Assembly: GCA_024224995.1 (NCBI GenBank)
Contig: JAAENB010000569.1
Span: forward strand, 1 to 15,209
From: a bacterium
Lineage (GTDB): Bacteria; Spirochaetota; UBA4802; UBA5550
DNA: 15,209 nucleotides
Reading direction: 5' to 3'
The translations under genes and the position numbers were made by a program. Below the pieces are notes generated by a model that saw nothing but the letters and a program-made list of their open reading frames with translations, searched no databases and was not told where the DNA came from. Numbering within the stretch: the stretch's first letter is position 1; each line of letters opens with the position of its first letter. This document shows, piece by piece, positions 6,767 through 12,198 of the stretch.

Positions 6767-7279
6767 ATGACTACAAACGAGATTCTTACCGCCATATTCA
6801 AGCGGCGGTCCATTCGAAAATTCAAAGATACCGACATCCCCGGTGTCCTTGTCGGCAAGATCTTAGACGCGGCCCGGTGGGCGCCATCGGGTTTAAATAA
6901 CCAGCCCTGGCGATTTTCCGTTATTAAAGAAAAAGCTATTAAAGATAAATTATCGGGCCTTACCAAATACGGCAGGATTGTAAAAAAATCAAATACCTGT
7001 ATATCGGTCTTTTATCATACTCCTTCAGGATATAGCCGGGATAAAGATCTTATGAGTATTGGCGCCGCTATTGAAAACATGCTTCTTACTGCCGAATCTC
7101 TGGAAATTGGTGCTGTTTGGCTCGGTGAGATCTTAAACCAAAAAGAGGATGTCAACACCCTCCTGGGAATAGATCCCGACAATGAACTCATGGCAGTTAT
7201 CGCCCTGGGCTATCCGAATGAAGCCCCTTCCAAAGACAGGAAAGAGCTGGAATCTCTTATGTTGAAAAGTTATTATTAG
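6767..7279 (+). CDS. Nitroreductase-family FMN oxidoreductase
   Basis: At 170 residues this is a compact member of the nitroreductase family, flavoenzymes that use NAD(P)H to reduce nitro groups, quinones or other acceptors. The N-terminus carries the FMN-phosphate signature 'RRSIRKF' (13-19), followed by 'AARWAPSGLNNQPWRF' (35-50) with the flavin-contacting Ser/Asn/Gln. 'SIGAAIENMLLTAESLEIGAVWLGEI' (97-122) is the core helix and strand, and 'ALGYP' (146-150) sits near the C-terminus. There is no signal peptide, so it is cytoplasmic. The start is preceded by AGGAG, which overlaps the stop of the upstream gene, so it is the second gene of that pair. Its last 100 coding bases, plus 29 bases beyond, are duplicated at 8733-8861. 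The exact substrate cannot be read from sequence. Confidence 0.92.
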   Translation: MTTNEILTAIFKRRSIRKFKDTDIPGVLVGKILDAARWAPSGLNNQPWRFSVIKEKAIKDKLSGLTKYGRIVKKSNTCISVFYHTPSGYSRDKDLMSIGAAIENMLLTAESLEIGAVWLGEILNQKEDVNTLLGIDPDNELMAVIALGYPNEAPSKDRKELESLMLKSYY

Positions 7280-7308
7280 GCAAACAGTTATTCAGCATAC
7301 AAAATTGT
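7180..7308 (+). repeat. Direct repeat, left copy (3' end of nitroreductase gene)
   Basis: These 129 bases match 8733-8861 with a single difference (G at 7261, A at 8814). The repeat covers the last 33 codons of the nitroreductase and 29 bases after its stop, and it brackets the Panacea-like/MazF-like gene pair. The repeat period is 1553 bp. Confidence 0.95.
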
Positions 7309-7317
7309 AGTTTTTTT
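7298..7317 (+). terminator. Weak terminator-like hairpin after nitroreductase
   Basis: TACAA/TTGTA (7298-7302 and 7305-7309) is followed by G and seven T. The loop is only 2 nt and the stem is AT-rich, so it is a weak candidate. In the right repeat copy the sequence breaks off inside this hairpin, before the T-run. Confidence 0.3.
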
Positions 7318-7343
7318 AAAATAATTGTTGCATTTATGGTATG

Positions 7344-7349
7344 TATAAT
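7344..7349 (+). promoter_or_regulatory. Possible -10 element of the toxin-antitoxin-like pair
   Basis: TATAAT lies 54 nt upstream of the ATG at 7404 in an AT-rich leader (7280-7403). No -35 at good spacing is seen. It sits in GTATGTATAATGTAC, a partial dyad that could be an autoregulatory operator. Confidence 0.3.
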
Positions 7350-7403
7350 GTACTATTGTTATATTATATCAAATCAGAATTCCGGTTAATCTAAATAATT
7401 AAA

Positions 7404-7940
7404 ATGAAATTTATAGATTTGTTACTTAACATATTAGATTCATTAGATAAACAACATTTTTTGACCGGCAAAACCCGTCTTATCAAGATTGCTTATTTAG
7501 TAGAATTAGAATATTTCAGAAGAAACAGAGAATGTTTAACTGACGCGAATTGGATTTATTATTTATACGGCCCCTATCCGGACAAATATTCCGAATACTT
7601 CTCAAATCAAAACATACTATTAGAAGATATTGATTTTAACTTAACAAAAGTATCTTTAAACAACAATGCGGAAGTAGCTAAAGTTCCTCAAGATTTAAAA
7701 AGGTTAATTCAGGCCATAATAGAAAAATACGGGCAAATGGATCTAAACGAGTTATTAAACTATATATATTATGACACTGAACCCATGATCAACGTACAAT
7801 CTCGCGGAGAACCTCTCGATTTTAGTACGGTTTTACCGGAAGAACATTATAAGATTAAAGAATTCAAGAATATTGACTCAGCTAAAGAAAAAATAAAAAA
7901 GGAGTATAAAGAAAAAATAAAAAATGCCTCCGAAATCTAA
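7404..7940 (+). CDS. Panacea/SocA-like protein, putative antitoxin
   Basis: This 178-residue protein has an N-terminal helical region with 'LTGKTRLIKIAYLVELEYF' (20-38) and 'LTDANWIYYLYGPYPDKYSEYF' (45-66). The Lys/Leu-Ile-Tyr-Leu pattern and the 'YGPY' turn followed by a helix are characteristic of Panacea (SocA-like, DUF4065) and related YwgA-type proteins. Panacea domains are known as promiscuous antitoxins paired with many toxin folds. Residues about 95-128 are a further helical pair, and the C-terminus (155-178) is a Lys/Glu-rich helix that may wrap the partner. The downstream gene starts inside this one (17-nt overlap), a typical toxin-antitoxin order. There is no Shine-Dalgarno sequence. 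The pair is much more AT-rich than the flanking nitroreductase and PIN-like genes, suggesting acquisition. The family call is by pattern only; a YwgA-like protein of other function is the main alternative. Confidence 0.6.
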   Translation: MKFIDLLLNILDSLDKQHFLTGKTRLIKIAYLVELEYFRRNRECLTDANWIYYLYGPYPDKYSEYFSNQNILLEDIDFNLTKVSLNNNAEVAKVPQDLKRLIQAIIEKYGQMDLNELLNYIYYDTEPMINVQSRGEPLDFSTVLPEEHYKIKEFKNIDSAKEKIKKEYKEKIKNASEI

Positions 7941-8721
7941 AGGCTGCATACAAGCTTATGATTCAGTTTGTGCTGAATTTCAGAGCGATTGGTCATTTTT
8001 TGAATGGATATTAGACTGGAATGATAACTGTGATTTCCAAATAGGACAAATATGCTGGGCAGCTGTTTGGTATGAAAAGAAGAGCAGGTGGTATTTCATT
8101 GAAAATTTTTATAATGCCACCGATGAAAAAGAATCCACATGGAAAGCACGAAAATATACCGGAAATAAATCATTAGAAAAGAAACCGGGTTCTTTTGTTC
8201 AAAAATATTTCGATTTAGAACTGAATGAAAATTTGCTTGCTACCCACAATAAAATTCGTCCCGTAATACTGCTAAAAAAAATCACATCTGACTGGCTTAA
8301 TCCAAATAACGAAAAACAATTTGTAGAATCCTGGTTATGTCTTCCGCTTTTTTCTTATAAAAATCGCCATAACCAAAATTATGTTTTAAAAGATCAGAAA
8401 CTTTTAAGCATAAATAATTTTTATATTCCCCCTGCATATTCAAATATGCCGGGGATTAAAGAAGAAAGTGCTGCTTTGTTTAATACAATCCAGCAAATAA
8501 ATGTTACATACCTGGAACCTGAAAAAACACTCTGTGATATAAAAAAAATGAATCGTCCATTTAAAATAAGTGCTTTTGGCATGAAAATCATCATGTTTCA
8601 TTATATGAAAAGTTATAACTTTTTTGATCTTATATTGGATTCCAAAGCAAAAAAAACAAAAGACCAATATGAGATGTTTAAAGAATTGATCCCGCTATTT
8701 ATTAATGAGTCTATAAGCTAA
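7924..8721 (+). CDS. Putative MazF/PemK-like toxin partner (function uncertain)
   Basis: This 265-residue protein overlaps the end of the Panacea-like gene by 17 nt in another frame and lacks its own ribosome site, so its translation is probably coupled. Residues about 38-50 ('DFQIGQICWAAVW') and 108-118 ('HNKIRPVILLK') resemble the two hallmark segments of MazF/PemK-fold endoribonucleases, G-x-[IV]-[WY] and RPV-[IV]-[VL]-L. They are separated by about 60 residues instead of the usual 15-30, so there would be a large insertion. Residues about 130-170 are aromatic-rich and beta-like; the C-terminal 70 residues are mostly helical and Lys-rich. A toxin role is inferred mainly from the pairing. 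No catalytic residue can be assigned. It may be an unrelated partner of the Panacea-like protein. There is no signal peptide. Confidence 0.4.
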   Translation: MPPKSKGCIQAYDSVCAEFQSDWSFFEWILDWNDNCDFQIGQICWAAVWYEKKSRWYFIENFYNATDEKESTWKARKYTGNKSLEKKPGSFVQKYFDLELNENLLATHNKIRPVILLKKITSDWLNPNNEKQFVESWLCLPLFSYKNRHNQNYVLKDQKLLSINNFYIPPAYSNMPGIKEESAALFNTIQQINVTYLEPEKTLCDIKKMNRPFKISAFGMKIIMFHYMKSYNFFDLILDSKAKKTKDQYEMFKELIPLFINESIS

Positions 8722-8732
8722 TTTCCTTTTTT

Positions 8733-8882
8733 CAATGAACTCATGGCAGTTATCGCCCTGGGCTATCCGAATGAAGCCCCTTCCAAAGACAGGAAAGAGC
8801 TGGAATCTCTTATATTGAAAAGTTATTATTAGGCAAACAGTTATTCAGCATACAAAATTGTCTTTAAACAACAGCGCGGAAG
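8733..8882 (+). pseudogene. Truncated duplicate: nitroreductase 3' end fused to a Panacea-gene scrap
   Basis: 8733-8861 repeats 7180-7308 (128 of 129 identical) and still encodes the last 33 nitroreductase residues and stop (TAG at 8830-8832), with Met to Ile at one codon and no upstream gene body. Immediately after, 8861-8882 matches 7653-7674 inside the Panacea-like gene (20 of 22). Relative to the first copy, 344 bp (7309-7652) are missing. This is best read as the start of a second tandem unit with an internal deletion. It is not expected to be functional. Confidence 0.85.
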
Positions 8883-8918
8883 ACGTTGTATGCAATGTCA
8901 CAGAGGGGCAAACCCCTC
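8881..8918. repeat. Degenerate palindrome plus GAGGGG hairpin at the duplication breakpoint
   Basis: 8881-8899 (AGACGTTGTATGCAATGTC) is an imperfect palindrome that resembles the palindromic repeat cores at 15055-15075 and 15189-15209. Next comes a perfect stem GAGGGG (8903-8908), loop CAAA, CCCCTC (8913-8918) with no T-run. The rest of 8722-9053 is AT-rich and shows no gene. Confidence 0.5.
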
Positions 8919-9053
8919 ATAAATTAATCTCATACAAAAATAATCTATCTTGACAAAAGATTTTTTTAAGCTTAGAATTCAATTAAACAATAAAAGCGGT
9001 TTGCAAACAGCTCTTTTTTAGAGCGATAAACTATACGGAAGAAGGGGGGACTC

Positions 9054-9884
9054 GTGTCCCATACAGATGAAAGCAGCGGTTATCCCGATTCTCTCAAAGA
9101 GGAACTTCAGAAAAGTGAGTATGAAAATATTGTTGATACAAATATTTTCAGTGCCTATATTACCGAGGACCTGGATATTCCCCCTATAGAAGACCCCCGG
9201 AAAGCACACCATGCCTCAGATGAGAATATGCGTCACCCGGAATATATCCGGTCTATCCAGATAAACCAGGCCTTCAGTTACATCGGGTTTGTCCGGAGGA
9301 TCAATAATAAAGAATTGGGCGAATATCTCCCTGTTGTTTTTGATGTTTTAAAACATTTCATCCGCATAGTAGAAGAGATTGTTATGGAAGCTCTTGTGGC
9401 CATTCCGGAAGAGATCTATACCGAACAGAACAGGGGATATCAGCAATTCCTTGAATCCTTTCATAGAAGAAAGAGCCAGAAAAAAGACTGGACCGAAAAA
9501 ATATGGAAACACCAGAAGATCTATCTCGAACGGATCAATATGCTGCTGGAGACCCTTAAAGTGAGCGGGCAGGTTTTTAATTATGAATCCGATCCCGTAT
9601 ACGAAAAGGTTGTGTCATTCTGTAGGAAATATTTTCATAACGCCCAGATGGACCCTCCGGGCGAAGCCGATATTCACTTTGTGGCAAACTGTTGCGCGAG
9701 AGCGGTGAGGGACAACCAGCCAAAAATGATCTGGTCCGGGGATATGCATATTGTTAAGATCATCAGGGGGCTCTATTATAAATCTCCCCTGCACAGTGAA
9801 TTTCCCCAGCTCTATGTCCGCTCCGGGTACATGCCGCTGCAGTACCAATTATTATTTCCCGATCCCGAAGATGATGATCAATAA
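9054..9884 (+). CDS. PIN-like domain protein, putative ribonuclease
   Basis: The start is a GTG preceded by a strong GGAAGAAGGGGGG. The 276-residue product has spaced acidic residues in the pattern of PIN-fold metal-dependent nucleases: 'NIVDTNIFSAYI' with Asp28 (and Asn30), 'ALVAIPEEIYTEQNRG' with Glu124, 'GEADIHFVANCCARAV' with Asp206, and 'KMIWSGDMHIVKII' with Asp230. The gap between the first and second acidic residues (about 95 residues) and the helical 125-195 segment make it larger than small VapC toxins, which are about 130 residues. A charged 27-residue N-terminal extension precedes the first strand. PIN domains usually cleave RNA. There is no adjacent antitoxin-like gene; upstream is the duplicated remnant. 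It could be a stand-alone PIN-like RNase or a larger PIN toxin. It is cytoplasmic. Confidence 0.6.
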   Translation: MSHTDESSGYPDSLKEELQKSEYENIVDTNIFSAYITEDLDIPPIEDPRKAHHASDENMRHPEYIRSIQINQAFSYIGFVRRINNKELGEYLPVVFDVLKHFIRIVEEIVMEALVAIPEEIYTEQNRGYQQFLESFHRRKSQKKDWTEKIWKHQKIYLERINMLLETLKVSGQVFNYESDPVYEKVVSFCRKYFHNAQMDPPGEADIHFVANCCARAVRDNQPKMIWSGDMHIVKIIRGLYYKSPLHSEFPQLYVRSGYMPLQYQLLFPDPEDDDQ

Positions 9885-9924
9885 GCTGGTTGACGGTAAA
9901 AACATTGCGGAACTTGACCGGTAT

Positions 9925-10131
9925 TCATTTTCTCAGTCTTCTATCAAAAATTTCTCTTCTGTCGAAAATATTAATCCTCCTGTCGGGAAATCTTTCCAGG
10001 TAGGTGTAGATTTTTTTTATATCGGTCCCTCTTCTTACGAAGAGCCTTCTCACGGTCCCCCGCCTGTTTGAAACTCTTTCCGGAAAATATTTCCCGGCCT
10101 CCGCTTCCCCCATTCCCATTTTCTCCTCCAT
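9925..10131 (-). CDS. Doubtful small Arg-rich protein with DRR repeats
   Basis: A 68-codon frame ends in three 'DRR' units spaced 7 residues apart (PDRRINIFDRREIFDRRL). The N-terminal half is Gly/Glu- then Arg-rich. GGAGGAG lies within its first codons, so if it is real the start may be an internal ATG at 10119 or 10113. Short DRR-type segments are seen at the ends of some bacterial regulatory proteins. It is convergent with the PIN-like gene, 40 nt apart. No other support is visible, so it may be a chance frame. Confidence 0.35.
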   Translation of the reverse strand: MEEKMGMGEAEAGKYFPERVSNRRGTVRRLFVRRGTDIKKIYTYLERFPDRRINIFDRREIFDRRLRK

Positions 10132-10256
10132 ATTAAAATATACAGAAAACAGAATATGATCTATCCCATGCTTTTAAATACTATAAAAAGAATACCCATT
10201 GTCAAGGAGAAAATAGAGCAAAAAAAAGGGAGAGTTATGATATGGAGTCGCTGGTT

Positions 10257-10309
10257 TGTGCGCGGCAGGGTAGAGGTTTCTCATCTTCCCTGCCGCGTTC
10301 ACGCGCACA
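10257..10309. repeat. Strong GC-rich hairpin
   Basis: CGCGGCAGGG (10261-10270) is the exact reverse complement of 10288-10297, giving a 10-bp stem with a 17-nt loop. TGTGCGCG (10257-10264) can alternatively pair with CGCGCACA (10302-10309), so two competing folds share the CGCG. No U-tract follows on either strand. It lies 21 nt past the stop of the small minus-strand gene and could protect that transcript's 3' end. Confidence 0.6.
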
Positions 10310-10330
10310 TACATAGATTAAATAATTACT

Positions 10331-10492
10331 TTAGTTTGTAATCATTGCGGATTCCGGAATTGAGCTATCCGGTCCCTGGGGGCTGTTTTTTTCTACTGTC
10401 ATATCGAGTGATACGGCCTTAACTATTAAGAGCCCCATGATCAATAATACTGAGAAAAAGAATACTATTCTTGGACTTTTGTACCATTTCAT
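10331..10492 (-). CDS. Small exported or membrane protein (53 residues)
   Basis: ATG at 10492, with GGAG seven bases upstream, opens 53 codons ending in TAA. The protein starts MKWYKSPR, followed by one hydrophobic segment (about residues 9-28, FFFSVLLIMGLLIVKA) and then a polar, Pro/Ser-rich tail. This is a typical signal peptide or single-pass anchor with about 25 residues outside. No family is recognised. It is flanked by long hairpins on both sides (10533-10588 upstream, 10257-10309 downstream), as for a short monocistronic transcript. The ribosome site, start and sensible topology make it the best-supported gene in this 1-kb gap, but such short frames can arise by chance. Confidence 0.6.
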   Translation of the reverse strand: MKWYKSPRIVFFFSVLLIMGLLIVKAVSLDMTVEKNSPQGPDSSIPESAMITN

Positions 10493-10532
10493 TATATTGC
10501 TCCACGTCTAACACACTGGTTTTAATTTATTA

Positions 10533-10588
10533 ATTAACGGGAGGTGGGGGGCGTACCAGAAAACTTCTGAACAAAACCTCCCGTTAAT
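10533..10588. repeat. Nested 13-bp inverted repeat
   Basis: ATTAACGGGAGGT (10533-10545) is perfectly complementary to 10576-10588. The 30-nt loop contains a second perfect hairpin CAGAA-AAC-TTCTG (10557-10569) and a G6 run. It lies upstream of the small minus-strand gene. It resembles the element at 1-99 in design (AT-rich ends, nested hairpin) but not in sequence. Confidence 0.7.
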
Positions 10589-10724
10589 ATATTTGGTGAA
10601 CGCAGGAAAACAAATCCGTCCGTCCAGCCGGTATATAAACAAATATACAAAACAATTTCTCTTTCGTCTTCTCATTTTTTGATAAATCTGTAAATAAGAA
10701 AAGAAAAAATACATTTTTTTTGCG

Positions 10725-10745
10725 TTTGCTCTCTAGAAGAGCAAA
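10725..10745. repeat. Short perfect hairpin upstream of the MBL gene pair
   Basis: TTTGCTCT (10725-10732) and AGAGCAAA (10738-10745) form an 8-bp stem with a 5-nt loop. A T8 run lies before it on the plus strand and no T-run directly follows. Its role is unclear. The rest of 10589-10828 is AT-rich, with no other gene seen apart from the short ORF at 10782. Confidence 0.5.
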
Positions 10746-10781
10746 AACAGGTGTGTTTTTCACAAAATAGGAGTTTAATTT

Positions 10782-10832
10782 ATGACTTTTTTATTAAGTT
10801 TAATTATATATTCAAAAATAAATATTGATTGA
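10782..10832 (+). CDS. Possible 16-residue leader peptide
   Basis: ATG with AGGAG at an ideal 8-nt spacing opens only 16 codons (Leu/Ile-rich, MTFLLSLIIYSKINID) before TGA, 54 nt ahead of the first MBL gene. It could be a leader ORF, the remains of a deleted gene, or chance. Its stop overlaps the -35 candidate of the next promoter. Confidence 0.25.
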   Translation: MTFLLSLIIYSKINID

Positions 10833-10858
10833 CCTGCTCAATATATCTTCTGTTATTA
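10829..10858 (+). promoter_or_regulatory. Candidate sigma-70 promoter of the MBL pair
   Basis: TTGACC (10829-10834) is followed by TGTTAT (10851-10856; 16-nt gap) or TTATTA (10853-10858; 18-nt gap). The start codon is about 30 nt downstream and has AAAGGTG as its ribosome site. Confidence 0.4.
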
Positions 10859-10886
10859 GAGTATCAAACGAGAAAGGTGTGCTATT

Positions 10887-12185
10887 ATGATGTTCAAGAA
10901 AACCCATTTATTAAAAATAACCCTGTTTTGCGGGGTGATGTTCGTCTGTTGTTTTGTGCCCATGGGGATGGAGGCGCAATATCTTAAACTTCATTTTATT
11001 AATGTTGGGATGGGGGATGGGATCCTGGTTGAGTATCCATACTGGAATTATTCGAGCCCGGGAGTGATCAGTTCCACTAAACAACGGTATATGGTCGTAG
11101 ATGGGGGCTCCGCGAGCAATAAACAATGTTGGAAAAAAGTAAAAAGCAAAAAAGCTATAGGTTACACGAATTATATCCATGCCCGGACGAAAAAAAACAT
11201 GATCAACCACCTGGTAATTACTCATCCACACGATGATCATTTTAATTATATCCCGGATTTACTGAAAAATTCAAAAGTTGATACATTGCACTATGGAGGT
11301 TTATTACGGACCAATCTTTTTTTACAATTACAAGAAACAACAACCATTCGGAAAAGAAAAACTCCGGTTCAGAAATTTCCCAACGCCACTAATTATAGCA
11401 ATTCATTTATAAAAAAAATAACCCCTTATGTAAAAAATATAAAACTGGTAACCCCTTTAATCCAACCAGCCAAGCATTATACAAGCATAACAAAAGGAGT
11501 AAAACCATTTGCCGTATCCATTGGTGTAATATCCGCTCCATTCGCCATGGGGAGCAACATGAACGACTATAGTGCCGTGTTAAAGTTAGAATCCCATAAG
11601 GCAAAATTCATCGCCTTCCTCACCGGGGACGCAACCAATTTCACCTGGAACAACGTATTACCTGAACTTCTGAATCCTAAGCCCGACTATACTACCCTGC
11701 TAAAAATCCCTCACCACGGTTCCGATACTCACGGTTCAAACCCGGAAAAGTTATACAACCGGATACAACCGAATATCGCGATTATTTCATCGGGAGTTCA
11801 TGGAAGATTTAAGTTACCCAAATGCAACCGAATATGCGGAAATGATAAAAATTTCGGGAAGGATCATGTTGACCTTGGAAAAGGACTGCTGGGAAGTGAT
11901 ACCACGTATAAATCATTATATGAACTCGATAAACCAATCCCACTGCACTGCTATCGCAAAAAAGATGAAATCTACAATAGCCAGAGATGCACAAACATTA
12001 ACACAAAAGACGATAAAAGTCCTACAATGACTGGAATAAATAAAGCGATATTTTCAACATGTTCTCTTGGAGCCATTGTGGTATACCCGGTGAAACCGGG
12101 GATAGTAAAGATTGACCTTGTTGATACAAAAATCGCCTATGTATGCGATCATTCCAAAAAAAAATGCTTTCTAGAAAAAAAATAA
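10887..12185 (+). CDS. Exported ComEC-type metallo-beta-lactamase-fold hydrolase, copy 1
   Basis: This 432-residue protein has a signal peptide (MMFKKTHLLK, hydrophobic to about residue 25, cleavage near EAQ). It follows the order of the MBL domain of ComEC/Rec2-type proteins: 'LHFINVGMGDGILVEYP' (35-51), 'VVDGGS' (70-75), metal-binding 'THPHDDH' (112-118), 'FLTGDAT' (244-250), 'KIPHHGSDTHGSN' (273-285) and 'IAIISSG' (297-303). All metal ligands appear present, so phosphodiester hydrolysis of a nucleic acid or nucleotide is plausible. Unlike ComEC it has no membrane channel domain. Between the last catalytic segment and the final 'AIFSTCSLGAIVVYP' strand is an insert with Cys pairs (KCNRIC at 312-317, Cys355, Cys368). 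Cys392 and Cys420 follow, so disulfides in an oxidising compartment are likely. It is followed after 13 nt by a paralogue. Confidence 0.85.
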   Translation: MMFKKTHLLKITLFCGVMFVCCFVPMGMEAQYLKLHFINVGMGDGILVEYPYWNYSSPGVISSTKQRYMVVDGGSASNKQCWKKVKSKKAIGYTNYIHARTKKNMINHLVITHPHDDHFNYIPDLLKNSKVDTLHYGGLLRTNLFLQLQETTTIRKRKTPVQKFPNATNYSNSFIKKITPYVKNIKLVTPLIQPAKHYTSITKGVKPFAVSIGVISAPFAMGSNMNDYSAVLKLESHKAKFIAFLTGDATNFTWNNVLPELLNPKPDYTTLLKIPHHGSDTHGSNPEKLYNRIQPNIAIISSGVHGRFKLPKCNRICGNDKNFGKDHVDLGKGLLGSDTTYKSLYELDKPIPLHCYRKKDEIYNSQRCTNINTKDDKSPTMTGINKAIFSTCSLGAIVVYPVKPGIVKIDLVDTKIAYVCDHSKKKCFLEKK

Positions 12186-12198
12186 AAGGTGTTTTATT

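Noticed and set aside
7180..8861. The 129-bp direct repeat as a target-site duplication of a transposon.
   Set aside because: It is far too long for a transposase target duplication, and there is no transposase or terminal inverted repeats. The Panacea scrap after the right copy fits tandem duplication better.
10156..10341. Plus-strand 61-codon frame, or a 34-codon version from 10238 with GGGAG upstream.
   Set aside because: It crosses the GC-rich hairpin and overlaps the end of the better-supported minus-strand small gene. Its composition is not protein-like.
10506..10588. Integron attC-like site: GTCTAAC at 10506-10512 followed by an imperfect inverted repeat.
   Set aside because: No matching GTTRRRY core lies at the other end, the downstream arm ends GTTAATA, and there is no cassette series or integrase.
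10508..10714. Minus-strand 68-codon frame.
   Set aside because: It spans the 13-bp nested inverted repeat, has no ribosome site, and its composition reflects AT-rich DNA.
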